A stretch of 64,000 bases of DNA from Sepiola atlantica. Taxonomy: Eukaryota; Mollusca; Cephalopoda; Sepiida; Sepiolidae. The DNA is taken from the NCBI GenBank assembly GCA_963556195.1, contig OY744519.1, forward strand, positions 109,674,032-109,738,031, given 5' to 3'. The translations under genes were made by a program, and so were the position numbers. The notes under the pieces were generated by a model that had not been told where the DNA came from, did no database searches, and saw only the letters and a program-made list of their open reading frames with translations. This document shows positions 10,507-21,749 of the stretch, one piece after another (position 1 is the first letter of the stretch; the number at the start of each line of letters is the position of its first letter).

Positions 10507-10860
10507 GCTACTGTGAGCAAATGCTGCACTGACTTTGAACACAGCTGTCTCATTGACAGATGTTCATGCAAAATGGTGAATGCACTGACTTTGGATGTCT
10601 TCAACTCCTTTGCTATCTGAAGCAGCTTCAATTTACAATTTGCCAAAACGAGTTTGTGGACTTTTTTTAATGTTTTCCTGAACAACTGCCAAATTTGGCT
10701 GACCTGAGCGTTCAGAATCATTTGCGTTTGTATGACCATGTTTAAAGTCAGCATACCACCTCTTAACCGTTGTTTCCAATGGAACAGAGTCCTAATAATA
10801 CATATCAAGCCAACAGTATGTTTTCCCAGCAGAAAATGATGCTTCATCGACACACGAAAT
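10507..10860 (-). pseudogene. Mariner-like transposase N-terminal remnant, frameshifted
   Basis: The minus-strand frame begins MSMKHHFLLGKHTVGLI. After a frame change it matches a second frame, DSVPLETTVKRWYADFKHGH, continuing through an 'ERSG' block, and then returns to the first frame for KVHKLVLANCKLKLLQIAKE and SAFTILHEHLSMRQLCSKSV. This is the order of the two helix-turn-helix motifs of mariner (DD34D-type) transposases; HEHLSMR..C....P.LL is diagnostic. At least two frameshifts near 10660-10800 and truncation before the catalytic domain make it a relic. The His-rich tail of the open frame is only the neighbouring (GAT)n tract. Confidence 0.85.
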
Positions 10861-12280
10861 TCAGATATTTTTTATTGTTTTAAAAAATTGCAACAGTAGC
10901 TTCACTTAAATAACTGTAATTTGTAAACTAATAATCCGATTGGGCTCAAATTTTGACACGTGCCATTTGAAGGGTAGTCATTTATAAACAATCATATGGA
11001 TTTTGTCTTAATGGAGCCATCTATGTGTAAAGCCTAGGACCTATTGAGTTATGTGTTGTAATGTTTAGTATATTCTTCTTATATGTGCTTTTGACAAACT
11101 CTCTGTGTGAAAATAAATGCATGTATATATATATATATCATAATTATTACTTCTTTTTACCATTTCTTCCGACCACAATAACATAACAAATACAAAATGG
11201 CCACCTCATGTTTGAAAAAAACCCAAACATGTACTTACGATAAAAAGGTAGAAATCGAATATCAAATATTCTAAATTCTTTGGACTGTTTATTTCCCTTC
11301 CCTGATTGCTCATTGAGGAAGATTATTATTCTCTCATATCTACAAGAAAACGTGTAGCATGAATCCTGGCTGGGATAGGATATAGATGACGGTCGCATCT
11401 TTGTAAATGCTGACAATTCAATTTTTACAAATGGCGAATGAGAAAAATGGACAAAAATACATGTTATGAATGTTTGAGTATAGGTCACTATTTAGCAAGT
11501 GCTAAATTCACAAACAGAAAAGAGAGAAAAACATGATTAACGAAAACAACGTATTTATATATATACAAATTTACAGTTATGTGAAAGATATTTTAAGTGA
11601 GTAAATTGTTTCTTAGAAAAGTTAAAAATGGAAAAAGATATGAGTGTTAGAAGGATGTATGTCTGTATGTTTTCTTTTTTTTCAAATTTAGTTAATTTTT
11701 AGATATCAGGGAGCTCTAACCTGGGGCTAGCACACGATTTCTTTTTTATTGGTTGTATTTGTATATGAGGGCTCTTTTCAGGATTGATGTTGTGCCTTTT
11801 ATAGCTGTTTTGTTCATGTTTGGCTCATCACCAGTTTTCTACTGGAGACGGCTTTCACCATTTATCGTCTTACCGGTGGGCTTTTCTACTCTACAATATC
11901 TAGAGGAAACGATCTAGATCTACTCCATGTCTCTCACCAACTAACTTAACTGATTGCTACTTCAAATCTATCTCCAACCACATGTGACCCTGCTTGACCA
12001 ATCAGAACATTTGATACCTCTCAACATCCCATTGCTACCTTAATACGTCTTAATAAACCAGAAAATTCAAACATGTCCACATGGTAACATTCAACTAGAT
12101 TTAAAAAGTACTTTTTAGTAATGAGTCCCGGAAAAAGTTAAAAAAAAAAAAAAAAGCATTAAGATCCAAAAAAACACTTTTTCACAAATTGATTTTTGTT
12201 TGCTTAATGTACAAGTGAATCGGATAAGCCTAAACATGCTTTAAAGCTTTTAGCCACGATAACAAAATAAAATAAATAAA
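10861..12280. other. No recognisable gene
   Basis: AT-rich, with a short (TA)n at about 11124-11138. The open frame at 11147-11488 (minus) has no motif I recognise. Around 11700-11950 composition is more balanced and the sequence may be an unrecognised repeat. Confidence 0.45.
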
Positions 12281-12352
12281 AATGGCACGTGCACTTAAAG
12301 CATCGACAAAGAAAAGCAACAAATCTAAACAAATACAATTTTCTTCCTTATT

Positions 12353-12480
12353 TAAAAACACACACACACACACACAAAACAAATATAAAAAACACATTTT
12401 TATTTCCAAGGACTTTCGTTTCGTGACTACACTCATGTATACATACACACGCATACACACACATGTATACGCACACATGC
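12353..12480 (+). repeat. (CA)n and CA-rich tract
   Basis: CACACA runs at 12358-12377 and degenerate CA/CATGTATACA repeats to 12480. Opposing 'proteins' rich in CV or TH are simple sequence. Confidence 0.85.
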
Positions 12481-12619
12481 ATTCACGTATTCAAAAAATA
12501 CTTTATGTGGGGTAGAAATAAAAAAAAAAATCATTACGCTCACTAATGTCTTTCCTTGTTGACTTTTAAGAATAATATTTTTTTCCTCCTCAGAAAGTTC
12601 CGCAGACAGACATCTAAAT

Positions 12620-12960
12620 CCAAGGAAATTAAATTACAAATGTATTTGGCTGTTCCAAAACAATTGAATGTTGACAAAATGAAAAATTGAATGCAAATTT
12701 TGACTCAAAATGAAGACTCTTCTTTCTTCTTTCATCACCACCATCATCATCATCATCATCATCATCATCTGTTTTACATGCTGGCATGTATTGGACGGCT
12801 TTTAAAAATTTACTTCTAAGATAACCTGCTTTATTTAGCCCTCTTTCTCTCAAATCCTTCCCTATCATTTCCTCCCACATTTTCCTTGGCCTTCCCCTGT
12901 GGACTGTCCCTGCTACATCAACTGTTCTACATCTACTAACCCAAGCACTAAAAAATATGA
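12620..12960 (-). pseudogene. RTE-like LINE C-terminus and (CAT)n tail
   Basis: Minus strand: MWEEMIGKDLRERGLNKAGY then FLKAVQYMPACK, leading into the (CAT)n tract at 12731-12770. It corresponds to MKTGEEVIRRDLKERGINKD at 14400 and to the 33960-34125 copy. This is the last ~60 codons and 3' tail of the LINE. Upstream (plus-strand 12900-12955) the nucleotide match to the 14420-14470 copy continues. Confidence 0.75.
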
Positions 12961-13494
12961 CAAATTAATTCACCGACAATTTATCACCTAGGATTAAATG
13001 TACATTGTAAAAATACTTATATATTTTTTTATATTTACGGTGAGCAACATACAAAAAATAAATAAATAAAACATAAAAATTAATTTACTAAAGATGCGTA
13101 AACTAAAACTACACCTATTTTCTTTAATTAATTGATGCTTGACTGAGCTCCAATCTCTGGTTCCTCCTTCTAAGAACTCGTCTTATTACCACAACAGAAA
13201 AAAATTCCTTTCTTCCCATGCATAGAGTTTAACAAATTGGTAAAATTTAGAAATAAATCCATCCTGAAAAATATTAAATCAGAAAATAGTTTTAAATAAT
13301 TGCATCGCCTGTATGCATCATGAGACTGTATATCTCTGCCTGACAGAATGTAAGGATGCGCCAAAGTCTTATCTGGGCCTTACTTCTCCATATTGTATGA
13401 AGTATTCCTGAAGTTATGCTATAGACAGCTATAGACAGGTTTTAATTCAAAAACCATTTATCTGATAAGGTAGAATATTTGCATTGTGGTTACT

Positions 13495-13910
13495 GTTATC
13501 AAAGAGCATCACATCGATGCATGAAAATTTGGAAAAATTGGAAGTTGAAATCCCCTCAAAATTTGAACCTTCATCTAACTTTTCAAGGTCAAAGGTCAAA
13601 TGTCAAGATCAATGTCATACAAGATGCGAAACTCTATTGGCTATAATATGGGCTCAGTAACGAGTCTCTACAGTTAACAGAACAAAAGTTATCGGCAAAA
13701 GTGTGACTTTTAGTTTTCTGTGACCTTGACCTTTGCCATAGATATCTAAAAATTAAATCAGTTCTAAATTAGACCACGACCGATATTTTAACCAAGTTTG
13801 GTGACGCTTGGTCAAGCGATGATGACCCTAGGATGTACACAAACAAGCAAAATCAAATGAACAAACTCGACCGAAAACATAACCTCCTTTCCACAGGTAA
13901 TTAGACATTT
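13495..13910 (+). repeat. Dispersed 'TGACCTTGACC' repeat
   Basis: Contains AAGGTCAAAGGTCAAATGTC, CTGTGACCTTGACCTTTG, ACCAAGTTTGGTGACGCTTG and a terminal AACATAACCTCCTTTCCACA. This resembles a repeat type I recall as common in molluscan DNA. No transposase is present and the class is unknown. Confidence 0.55.
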
Positions 13911-14185
13911 TGAGGAAGTAAAGTTTCACGATATTTGTTTCTATGAAATTTAATTGTTCTTAACTTTTATAAATGATTGACAGGCAATTAATTTTGAAGT
14001 TTCAGTTCATCCTATAGATTAGTGTTTGCTTTAAAAAAAAAATAACCTGTCCAAAACTGTTCTCATAATTTTCATATCTATCATGTGAATAAGTTAATAC
14101 TGATCAGCCAGGAAGTAGGACAGGTGACGATGAAAATTATTGAGCATACTTTTCCCGACGGTTACAAACATCAATTATTTTTTGC

Positions 14186-14212
14186 AGTAGTAGTAGTAGT
14201 AGTAGTAGCAGC

Positions 14213-14261
<49 letters not shown>

Positions 14262-14836
14262 TTAATAATAATCATCGGTTTAATGTTCATGGCATGTGTT
14301 GGACGACTTTTAGAAATTGACTTCCAAACTAACTTATCTCTGGCCAAGTCTTTATTTATCCCCCTTTCTTTCAAGTCCCTTCTTATCACTTCCTCCCCTG
14401 TTTTCATTGGACTTCCTCTGTGAACATGACCTGCTACCTTAACTGTTCCACATCTACATCTACTAACCCAAGAACTCGCATCCAGTCTTTCAACATGGCC
14501 ATGCCATCAAAGTCTCCTGTTCGGCACACATCTCCCTATACTGTCCAAATTTACTTTTCATCGCAGGTCATCAGGACGAAGCCTATCTATACTCACATTA
14601 CACATCCATCGTATTATTCTCATATCATTTCACTTCATGCAACGCATGTCCTAAACCCTCACTGGCCAGGTTTCACTTTCATACATCATCACACTGCGTA
14701 CACATGACTGATAGACTCTTCTTTTAGTCGACTGTAGTAACTGTCTGCTGGTTAGTAATGGCAAAAGTTCCCTGAACTTACTCCATCCTCTCCACAGTAT
14801 TACCTGCTCCACCCTGTGCTCCAATGATATCAGCAA
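14186..14836 (-). pseudogene. RTE-like LINE C-terminal remnant with (TAA)n/(TAG)n tail
   Basis: On the minus strand the frame at 14651-14836 reads LEHRVEQVILWRGWSKFREL then LPLLTSRQLLQSTKRRVYQS and CVRSVMMYESETWPVRV. This is the post-RT block of RTE-type LINEs (LLT.R...L..K...Y..CVRS.M.YGSETW). It continues through shifted frames to MKTGEEVIRRDLKERGINKD and RDKLVWKSISKSRPTHAMN, then a simple-sequence tail (14186-14273, TAG and TAA units in place of the usual CAT). Several frameshifts mean no function. The plus-strand copy at 33540-34130 is colinear. Confidence 0.85.
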
Positions 14837-14949
14837 GGTAAGAAAACTTAAATATTAACAAACTCATCCAAGCTAAAAGACCAAACATGGTAATAGTCAA
14901 CAGAGAGGAATAAGCCGCGTGTACGTGGTCCCCCTCTGTATGTGAGTCG

Positions 14950-15447
14950 ATTTTTGACCCCCCCTTTGACCCCCTGGGGGCGCGAACCAGAATTTTTCTG
15001 AGGTCAAGGATGCTCATTTTATATCCAGAACAATTGCCTCTACATTTTGGCCAAGTTTCAGAAAAATTGAATGGATGGATTAAACGTTATGGGAGAAAAG
15101 GGTAATTTTTTACAATTTTGGGTCTTTTGACCCCCTGGGGGCGCGAACCAGATGTTTTCGAAGGTCTGCGATACTTATTTTCTATTAGGAACAATTGCCT
15201 CCACATTTTGGCCAAGTTTCAGAGAAATTGAATGGATGGATGAAAAGTTATGGGGCAAAAAATGTCATTTTTTGCCCTTTCGGAGCTTTTTAACCCCCTG
15301 GGAGGCTAACCAGATTTTTTTTCAAAAATCGGAGAATGTCACTTTCTAACCTGACCAAAGTTACAACTTCATGCAAAATTTCAGAGAAATTCAATGGATG
15401 GTTGCGAAGAAAAATCTGGACGGACGGACGGACGGACGGACGGACAT
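14950..15447 (+). repeat. 162-bp tandem units ending in (GGAC)n
   Basis: Three units are set by GACCCCCTGGGGGCGCG at 14968, 15129 and a diverged copy at about 15292. Each contains CATTTTGGCCAAGTTTCAGA or a variant and AATTGAATGGATGGAT. The last unit runs into seven GGAC repeats (15418-15445). The fixed order suggests a dispersed element with an internal tandem array and a (GGAC)n 3' end; coding potential is nil. Confidence 0.85.
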
Positions 15448-15759
15448 GTCTCAAAACATAAGTCAGAAAAACAAAAAGAAATAGTTGACTATGCTGTCCT
15501 AGTTGAGCACAGTGTGTAGCTTAAGGAAACAGAAACACTCAGTAAATATCTGGAACTGTGGAACATAAACACTATGGTAATACCAATGATTATAGGAGCC
15601 TTGGAAACAGTCCCAAGAAACCTTGAAAAACGATGAGAAGAAATTAGAATCCGTGGAAGGATTTACATCATACAAACCTTGAGTTAGCTTGAGTAGGTGT
15701 TGTTCATACCAGTCAAACATACGTCCTTGACAATCAGTCCACCAGCAGCTTTACTTCTG

Positions 15760-16075
15760 TCGGGCTAAGGTATGGTTCTGTTCAATCCCAGGAGGTCCAT
15801 CCTCCCAGGCGTTACCATCTCGCATTGTCGACCTTGTTCTCTGTTGGTTTGAAGTATGGTCCTGTGCAGTTCTAGGAGGTCTACCCTCCCACGCTTTGCC
15901 TTCTTGCTCTATGAGAATTGGTTAGTTTATTGCTAATCGCCTGAGGCGCCCCTACCGGGAAATGCTGATAGGGCTGTTCATGCATTTTTTGTAGGCCGAG
16001 GTGTACACTTTTGTTAGTGCGTTGGCTTTCCAAAATTTCACCTGACCTTGTGTCTAACCTGTCACAGAGGAGGTA
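15760..16075 (+). repeat. Body fragments of the U2-headed repeat
   Basis: GGTCCTGTGCAGTTCTAGG, CTACCCTCCCACGCTTTGCC, CGCCTGAGGCGCCCCTACCG and CCTTGTGTCTAACCTG occur in the same order as in 60361-61305. A second, shorter partial unit lies just before it (15770-15820, CAGGAGGTCCATCCTCCCAG). No U2-like head is visible here. Confidence 0.75.
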
Positions 16076-16733
16076 AATAAACATACAAACCACGTCTTTG
16101 ATGAAAACAGCTAACATATTAAGCAACATCCTAGAGTGTAGAAACCAAGCCACATAATTCAAATAATACTAGCCAACCACGAGTAAATTTAAATAGAATA
16201 ACACGAAAGAAAGAACGAACACAACCGGAAGGAAATGTGTTGCATATCAAGATGAACCAAGACGGCTGTAATTACCAAGGTAAAGTCTGAAAATATGTAG
16301 AAAAAAAACCCTGTAAATTAAGCCCCCTCCCTCCCTAAAAAAAGAATAACACGATGACAGTAATATCAGTTGATACTACAGAAAGCGACCGAGAAAAGTC
16401 TGAGGGAATAGAAAGGCGGAGGGAGGGATAGCACTATGCAGACCTTATGTGAAAGGGAATAGCGTACTGGAATATTGCAGAAGCACTCAGATTCCAACGA
16501 AAACCATCAGCTATTATCAACGAGAAGTCACTGGTAAATGACTGATGTGAGAATACCAAATAAATTTAGATTATAATGGAATAGACTTGAACAGAGATGA
16601 CTGGGATATCTGTGGAGACCTTCTGTCACTCCAGAGAAAGACATTGGTTCTTATCAGTAACGAGTGCTATAGGAACTCTAAGTAAGTAATAATAATATCT
16701 ATAAAAAAATGGTAAACTGTTTTTTTATTTTAA

Positions 16734-17280
16734 TCTCTGTTTATATAAAGTTAGGTATGTGTATATATTTATATATTTGAATGTACAGGATTTTCTCCTA
16801 AACTAATTAACTGATCATTATGAATTTTGGAATACAGCTGTTAGGAGTAAGGAGTAGTAACGTGGGTTATATTTATTTTAATTTATTTTCTTGTAAAAGA
16901 CGTAAAAAGGGAATGGAAGCCCTTCTTGAAAATTCAAATGTCTGCGATTTTTGTGAAATTTTAACAATAGGTATTAGACATCAATTAATAAATATCCCCA
17001 TGATTTGAATGTTTTGGGGTATTTTAAAGGGGTTTTAGGGGGTATAATATGGGAACAACCTCCCATTTGAAATGTCAACTATTTCAGATTTGCATTGAAT
17101 TTCATCCATAGTAATTAGACACTAATTAAGCAAGATTCACTGAATTTCAATTTCTTCATAAGACCCTTCAAGCTTAAGACTTGAATTTTAGACATTTTCA
17201 AAATTGGAATGAGGATTCTAGACATAAGGCTTAGTAGCAGTATATCTTGTGGTGCAAAACTGTGACGAGTATTCTTCTAG
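16734..17280 (+). mobile_element. Helitron-like non-autonomous element, copy 1 (empty site known)
   Basis: The insertion starts TCTCTGTTTATATAAAGTTA and ends ATTCTTCTAG. Flanks are ...ATTTTAA and TTGGTTATA..., and the uninterrupted site in copy B reads TTTAATTGGTTATA at 17880-17893. The element therefore entered between A and T with no target duplication, begins TC and ends CTAG: the Helitron rules. Better-preserved copies have an 8-bp hairpin 9-10 bases before the end. Interior landmarks are CTAAACTAATTAACTGATCA and AATTTTAACAATAGGTATTA. No Rep/helicase is encoded. Confidence 0.75.
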
Positions 17281-17601
17281 TTGGTTATATATTTTTGATT
17301 GCATTCTCGAGGCAATAGCATATTAAAGTTTCTTACAATCTTTAAATGTTTCAATTTTGTAACTTTTTGCTTCCAGAATCAAAATTATTTTCAATCTCTG
17401 GAAAGCAGAATATTCCTTGTTTGAGAAATCACTGGTAAACGGCTGATGCGAGAAAACCAAATGAATTAAGATAATAACGGAATGGAATTGAACAGAGAGG
17501 ATTGGGATATCTGTGGAGACCTTCTGTCACTCCACAGAAAGACACTGGTTCTTTATCAGCTAGAAAGCACAAGTAACAACCCCCATGAGAACCACAAGTA
17601 A

Positions 17602-17840
17602 GTAATTTTAGTATCTGTTTGTCTGAAGCCAAAACAATATTATTACTATCTTTTAATGCTCAATTCACTTTACTATATTATTTCAGGCTAATGTACTATC
17701 TTTCAATGCTCAATTCGAGCATCTGTTCATTAGTCATGATAACATCCTCCCAGGAATTACCCCCTTCTTTGGGGGTTGGCAGTCTAGCGCGTGTTCTTTC
17801 GTTCGTCATATATACTAGCAAAAAATATTATTGTGAGTAA
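17602..17840 (+). mobile_element. Minisatellite-bearing dispersed element, copy c
   Basis: Inserted in copy B of the tandem duplication, with AAGTAAGTAAT on the left and GAGTAATAATAAT on the right, suggesting a short AGTAAT-type duplication. It begins with TAGTATCTG then TTTGTCTGAAGCCAAAAC, has TTTCAATGCTCAATTCGAGC, and ends in TCATATATACTAGCAAAAAA. It is a short copy with one repeat unit. Confidence 0.7.
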
Positions 17841-18055
17841 TAATAATAATAGTTATAAAAAATGGTTAAATGTTTTTATTTTAATTGGTTATAGATTCTA
17901 GATTACATTCTAGAGGCAGTAATTTGTTAAAGTTTCTTGCTGTTTTTAAATGTTTCAATTTAGTAAATTTTTGTCTTCGGAATTAAATTTTCAATAAATA
18001 AGAAAACAGAGTATTCTCTTTTCGCTTATTTTCTTGTTTGAAAAAGATATCCTGG

Positions 18056-19015
18056 AATACCATTTGCACTAAGCAACTGATTTCTTGGCAAATAAACTGA
18101 TCTGTGACTGATTAGTAATGTACACTCAATTGTACAGTGTGAAATTGAAGACGATTCTGTCACATGTACTCATTTCCTTTTGATATATAATCCTAAAGTC
18201 TCAGATAATAAAATAAGATACCATATTTTATTTCTTACTTTTTTCTCCCAAATTTAAACATTTCAAATTCAGTCTTACTTCATTAGGAGGGCAGCAGCTC
18301 CAATTTGCATACCATGCTAGAAGGCCTATACGATACGTCATGCATTGGCGAATTGTCTGGACCTAGAAAAGACTTGACAAAAATATTAAAAAGAAACAGA
18401 CCTGAGGAAGGTATTTAATATTTGAATATTTAAAAAAGCTGATGTTTACAACAGAATCTAACAGAAGGTGTAATTTCTACAAACTTTCAAGAGTTGACAT
18501 GCCGTAAAATAAAATAAACAAAGTAAACATACATTTTAAGAAGCTAAGAACTTGGAAAGCACAAAATCTTTTTTTTACCAGAATAACTGGATTCAGTATT
18601 AAAACACCAGAAAAGGATTGATATGCTGGAAAACAAAACAAAAACAAAATCTATTTAGCTTCACAAAGACATTGACTGCAAAATTGTCTTTCAAAATAAT
18701 GTACCTCAATACTATTAATATCTAAAATATACGGGTGCCTTAGTGGCAGCATTTGTTTTTACTTTTTACTTTTTACTTTGTGATGTATGTGTCTTTTGAC
18801 GACAACCATTAGCTGAACCTCCCTGGCATTGCCCGAGAGTAAAAGAAAAAGAAGAAACGGAAATTAATTTTGGTGAATTTAATTTCGTAATTATTGTGGC
18901 CTTAATGGGCCGAAAAGAAATAAGACAACAAGGAGGTAGAGTTACAAGAGTATGTATTTATAAAAAGTACAGAAGTAATGGTTTGTCAGAGACTGGTTCT
19001 GGATTAATTATAGTG

Positions 19016-19017
<2 letters not shown>
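18056..19017. other. No recognisable gene
   Basis: AT-rich DNA with a TTTTTACTTTTTACTTT mini-array near 18755-18778. No coding or RNA motif is recognised. Confidence 0.5.
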
Positions 19018-19046
<29 letters not shown>

Positions 19047-19047
19047 G
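19018..19047 (+). repeat. (CT)n microsatellite
   Basis: A nearly perfect CT run. A ~25-base direct repeat containing ACAGTAATCAAATTATT follows at about 19065 and 19138. Confidence 0.9.
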
Positions 19048-19344
19048 TTACCACCATTATTAACATAACAGTAATCAAATTATTCATAGTGCGTCGAGAA
19101 GAGTCTATGTAGTGATGCAATAGGGTAGATTAACATGACAGTAATCAAATTATTTTGTGAAACAGGATGTTTTTAAAAGTTCGTTTCAGTACTTGATGTG
19201 AATCGCTTACTAGTCTGATCTTTTTGTCTTGAGTCATCCATCAATTGAAGGTGAAACATCCACAAAGTTTGTGCGTCATGATGCTCACTCACCGATTGTG
19301 ATCAGAAGCTCCAATCCCGAGAGGCCAGTGTATTTCTCCATAAA

Positions 19345-19990
19345 AGTCTTTGGTACTTATGCAGATTAGGACTCAAGCTTGGCGTCGGTAGTTTCTGGAT
19401 GTTTACATAGACGGCCCGAAAATGTCGAAGCGCTTATCCAATCAGAATGTGAGGAAATAAGCAGACGACAATTTAACATTTTAATTTCTTGAATCGCAAA
19501 ATTCAATAATTGGAAATAAAAATTGATCAAAGCGATAATGAATTTTAACGAGTTAGCACAGGTTATTACGTCTCTCGAAGGAGTGATTTAATTTTGTCAG
19601 GGAATAAAAACTGATAGCCAAAGAAAAAAATCAGTGAAAAAAACAAACTTTTTCATGCAGAAAAAAAGATTTTATTACCATAACCCTAACCCGGTACTCA
19701 TCCAGATTAGGGCCCAAGCTAACCCTAACCCTAACAGACGCCAAGTCGATTTTCCTTGGGTCCTAATCTGGATAAGTACCCCTAACCCTAACACCGTTTT
19801 AACACTTTTTCAGTGATATTTTTCTTTAAAAAAATTCATGTGAAAAAAAAATCCACCCTCGTTGTACATCCAGCCTCGTTTTGGATTTTTAGGACACAGG
19901 CAACTGACTTTTCATTCGGCTTTTTCCGTCTGTCTACGTAAACATCCATAAACTTTTATAGCTTGGGTCCTAAACTGCAGATATGCATGG
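19345..19990. repeat. Inverted-repeat block enclosing telomere-like repeats
   Basis: The outer left part (19350-19420) has TTATGCAGATTAGGACTCAA and GGATGTTTACATAGACGG. The outer right part (19905-19985) carries their reverse complements (GTCTACGTAAACATCC and TTGGGTCCTAAACTGCA). An inner pair, TACTCATCCAGATTAGGGCC (19695) and CCTAATCTGGATAAGTAC (19761), brackets CCCTAA-type repeats at 19681-19692, 19718-19735 and 19781-19792. It looks like a foldback element whose centre holds telomeric-type DNA. Confidence 0.65.
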
Positions 19991-20671
19991 AAGTCAACGA
20001 TAGCGTATTTTGTTTGTTACATGGCTTGCTTCATATTAAAGAACAAATAATAATGTGTAATTCATGTGGAAGCTTCCTTTAATGGATAAAAATATAACGT
20101 GTTCTTCGTTATTTATTTTTGCAGATGTCAAGGGGAATAACTTATTACATGATTCTTTCCCTTTAATGTTTAAGAATATTTGTTTTAATTCTAACAGTTC
20201 TATTAGCTGGTATAAGTATTTTCAGAAAAGAAAAACTGATGCGAAATAAAATATATTTGTGTGAATAAGATAGTGGAAAAAATAAGAATAAAAATAAGCT
20301 AGTTCGAATCAAGTTCCAATGTGTTAGAGAGGTTGTTATGTGGTTCTGACTTTTAAAATCCGGCAAGATAGCTTTATATGTTAGTTTGATTCATAAAATT
20401 CTCTATCTTTGATGAAACGAACAGATAAAGTAAATAAAAGATAGATTGCAAAATAGGCCGACAAAGAAAATCGATAAAATATTGCTTTCAAAGTAAAATG
20501 GGTTTTGTGGATGAGTAAATTTATTTCGTACTTTTGTTGTATGAATTTCAAAATAAGTAGCGATTGTGCCACGTACAACATGAAATGAGTAGAATCAAAA
20601 ACATTCTTCAACGTAGCAACTACCCAACAAACATGACCTCATCTTTAACAAGCAGAGATAGAAGAGCTAAA

Positions 20672-21065
20672 TCTTTTTTTTATATAAAGCTAGCTATGTG
20701 TATATGTTTATATATGTTGTATGTATGGAATTCACTCCTAAACTAATTAACCGATCATTATGAATTTTGGAACACAGCTGTTAGATGTAAGGGTGGATAA
20801 TGGGAGCTATATTAAGTTTGATTTAGTTTTAGGCAAAGGGAACAAAGAGGGGGGGGAAGCACTTCGTGAAATTCAGATACCTTTTATGACATTTTAGCAA
20901 TAGGTATTGAACATCAATTAATAAATATTCCCTAGATTTCAGTTTCTGTAGAATATTGTAAAAACTTTTTAGGGGGCATAATATAAGAACAACCTCCCAT
21001 TTTAACATTCAAATATTTCAGATTTGGATTGAATTTGATCCATAATCATTAGATTTTCAGAATTT
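20672..21065 (+). mobile_element. Helitron-like element, copy 2 (3' truncated)
   Basis: It begins TCTTTTTTTTATATAAAGC after a 5' A, matching the 5' end of copy 1, and carries CTAAACTAATTAACCGATCA, CAATAGGTATTGAACATCAA and TTAGGGGGCATAATATAAG. Similarity stops at about 21065, before the 3' hairpin. Confidence 0.7.
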
Positions 21066-21119
21066 CAATTTTTTGAAAACATGGACATGGTTACAAAAAG
21101 GACACTTGAGTGGAGAAAC

Positions 21120-21360
21120 GGAATCTCTTCTAACAGCCACATAGAACAATGCGATCAGAACAAATTATATAAGAACTATTATAGACAAATCCCAGGACAA
21201 CAGTAAATGTGGACAAAGAGCCGAAACTGTAAAACACATAATAAGCGAATGCAGCAAACTAGCCCTGAAAGAATACAGAAACAAACAGGACTGCATGAGA
21301 AAGGTAGTACACGACGAACTATGTAAATGGCTGCATTTTTAACATACAGACAAATGGTAC
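21120..21360 (+). pseudogene. LINE C-terminal zinc-knuckle remnant
   Basis: Plus strand: IRTIIDKSQDNSKCGQRAET followed by VKHIISECSKLALKEYRNKQ and VVHDELCKWL. The pattern C..(C)..E.V.HI.SEC..LA..EY...H/Q....V.H.ELC is the C-terminal module of a group of non-LTR retrotransposons. The first cysteine pair is damaged and a stop follows KWLHF. It is an isolated fragment with no RT nearby in this orientation. Confidence 0.7.
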
Positions 21361-21699
21361 AGACACAAACTGGAAACAGAAGTAGATTGGCTCTGCCTAT
21401 CATTCGGCCTTTGTACTAGCACAAAGACACCTCAAAGACACCCAGTGCTTGGTCTTGTTTCCTGACTAAGACAATGAACGCCGTCTCTGTTTCTCTCTAA
21501 CTGGGCAACTTGAGGATACATTTTTGTCACTGAATCTCACATGACGAGTCTGAGTCACTCTTGTTCTGACAGGTTTAGGGTACAGGTTAGACAGCTTGTA
21601 TGGCTGCTGTTTCCGACCGGTAGAATCTTCTGTGTTTATTAAAACGTATTGTAAAACAAAAAAAAGACGCACGCTATAAGATTTTATTTTATTATGTAT

Positions 21700-21742
21700 T
21701 CTGCCCTCGTGGGGAGGCAAGTAAATAGTGACACGAAAACAT
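21700..21742. repeat. Short dispersed repeat, CTCGTGGGGAGGCAAGTAAA
   Basis: CTGCCCTCGTGGGGAGGCAA followed by GTAAATAG recurs at 25524-25555, and a diverged relative is at about 63935-63955. It lies where the minus-strand frame of the neighbouring broken gene changes, so the last ~90 codons there (21466-21740) are probably not part of that gene. Confidence 0.7.
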
Positions 21743-21749
21743 TTTAGGA

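Larger units (their letters stand above)
16500..18055 (+). repeat. Tandem duplication, each copy interrupted by a different insertion
   Basis: Copy A is 16521-17425 and copy B 17425-18055. Shared landmarks are GGGATATCTGTGGAGACCTT, CTGTCACTCCA.AGAAAGACA, a TTTTTATTT..AA block, TTGGTTATA, and AAAGTTTCTT then AAATGTTTCAATTT. Copy A is split by 547 bases at 16734-17280 and copy B by about 240 bases at 17602-17840. Because each insertion is absent from the other copy, the duplication provides empty sites for both. The duplicated DNA itself has no recognised coding content. Confidence 0.85.

Noticed and set aside
14085..14423. 112- and 78-codon frames rich in V/I
   Set aside because: Translations of (TAG)n/(TAA)n; only the antisense LINE residues in the 14171-14407 frame are meaningful and are annotated as LINE.
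21466..21740. C-terminal extension of the broken zinc-ligand protein
   Set aside because: It passes into a short repeat also present at 25524, so the frame there is accidental.
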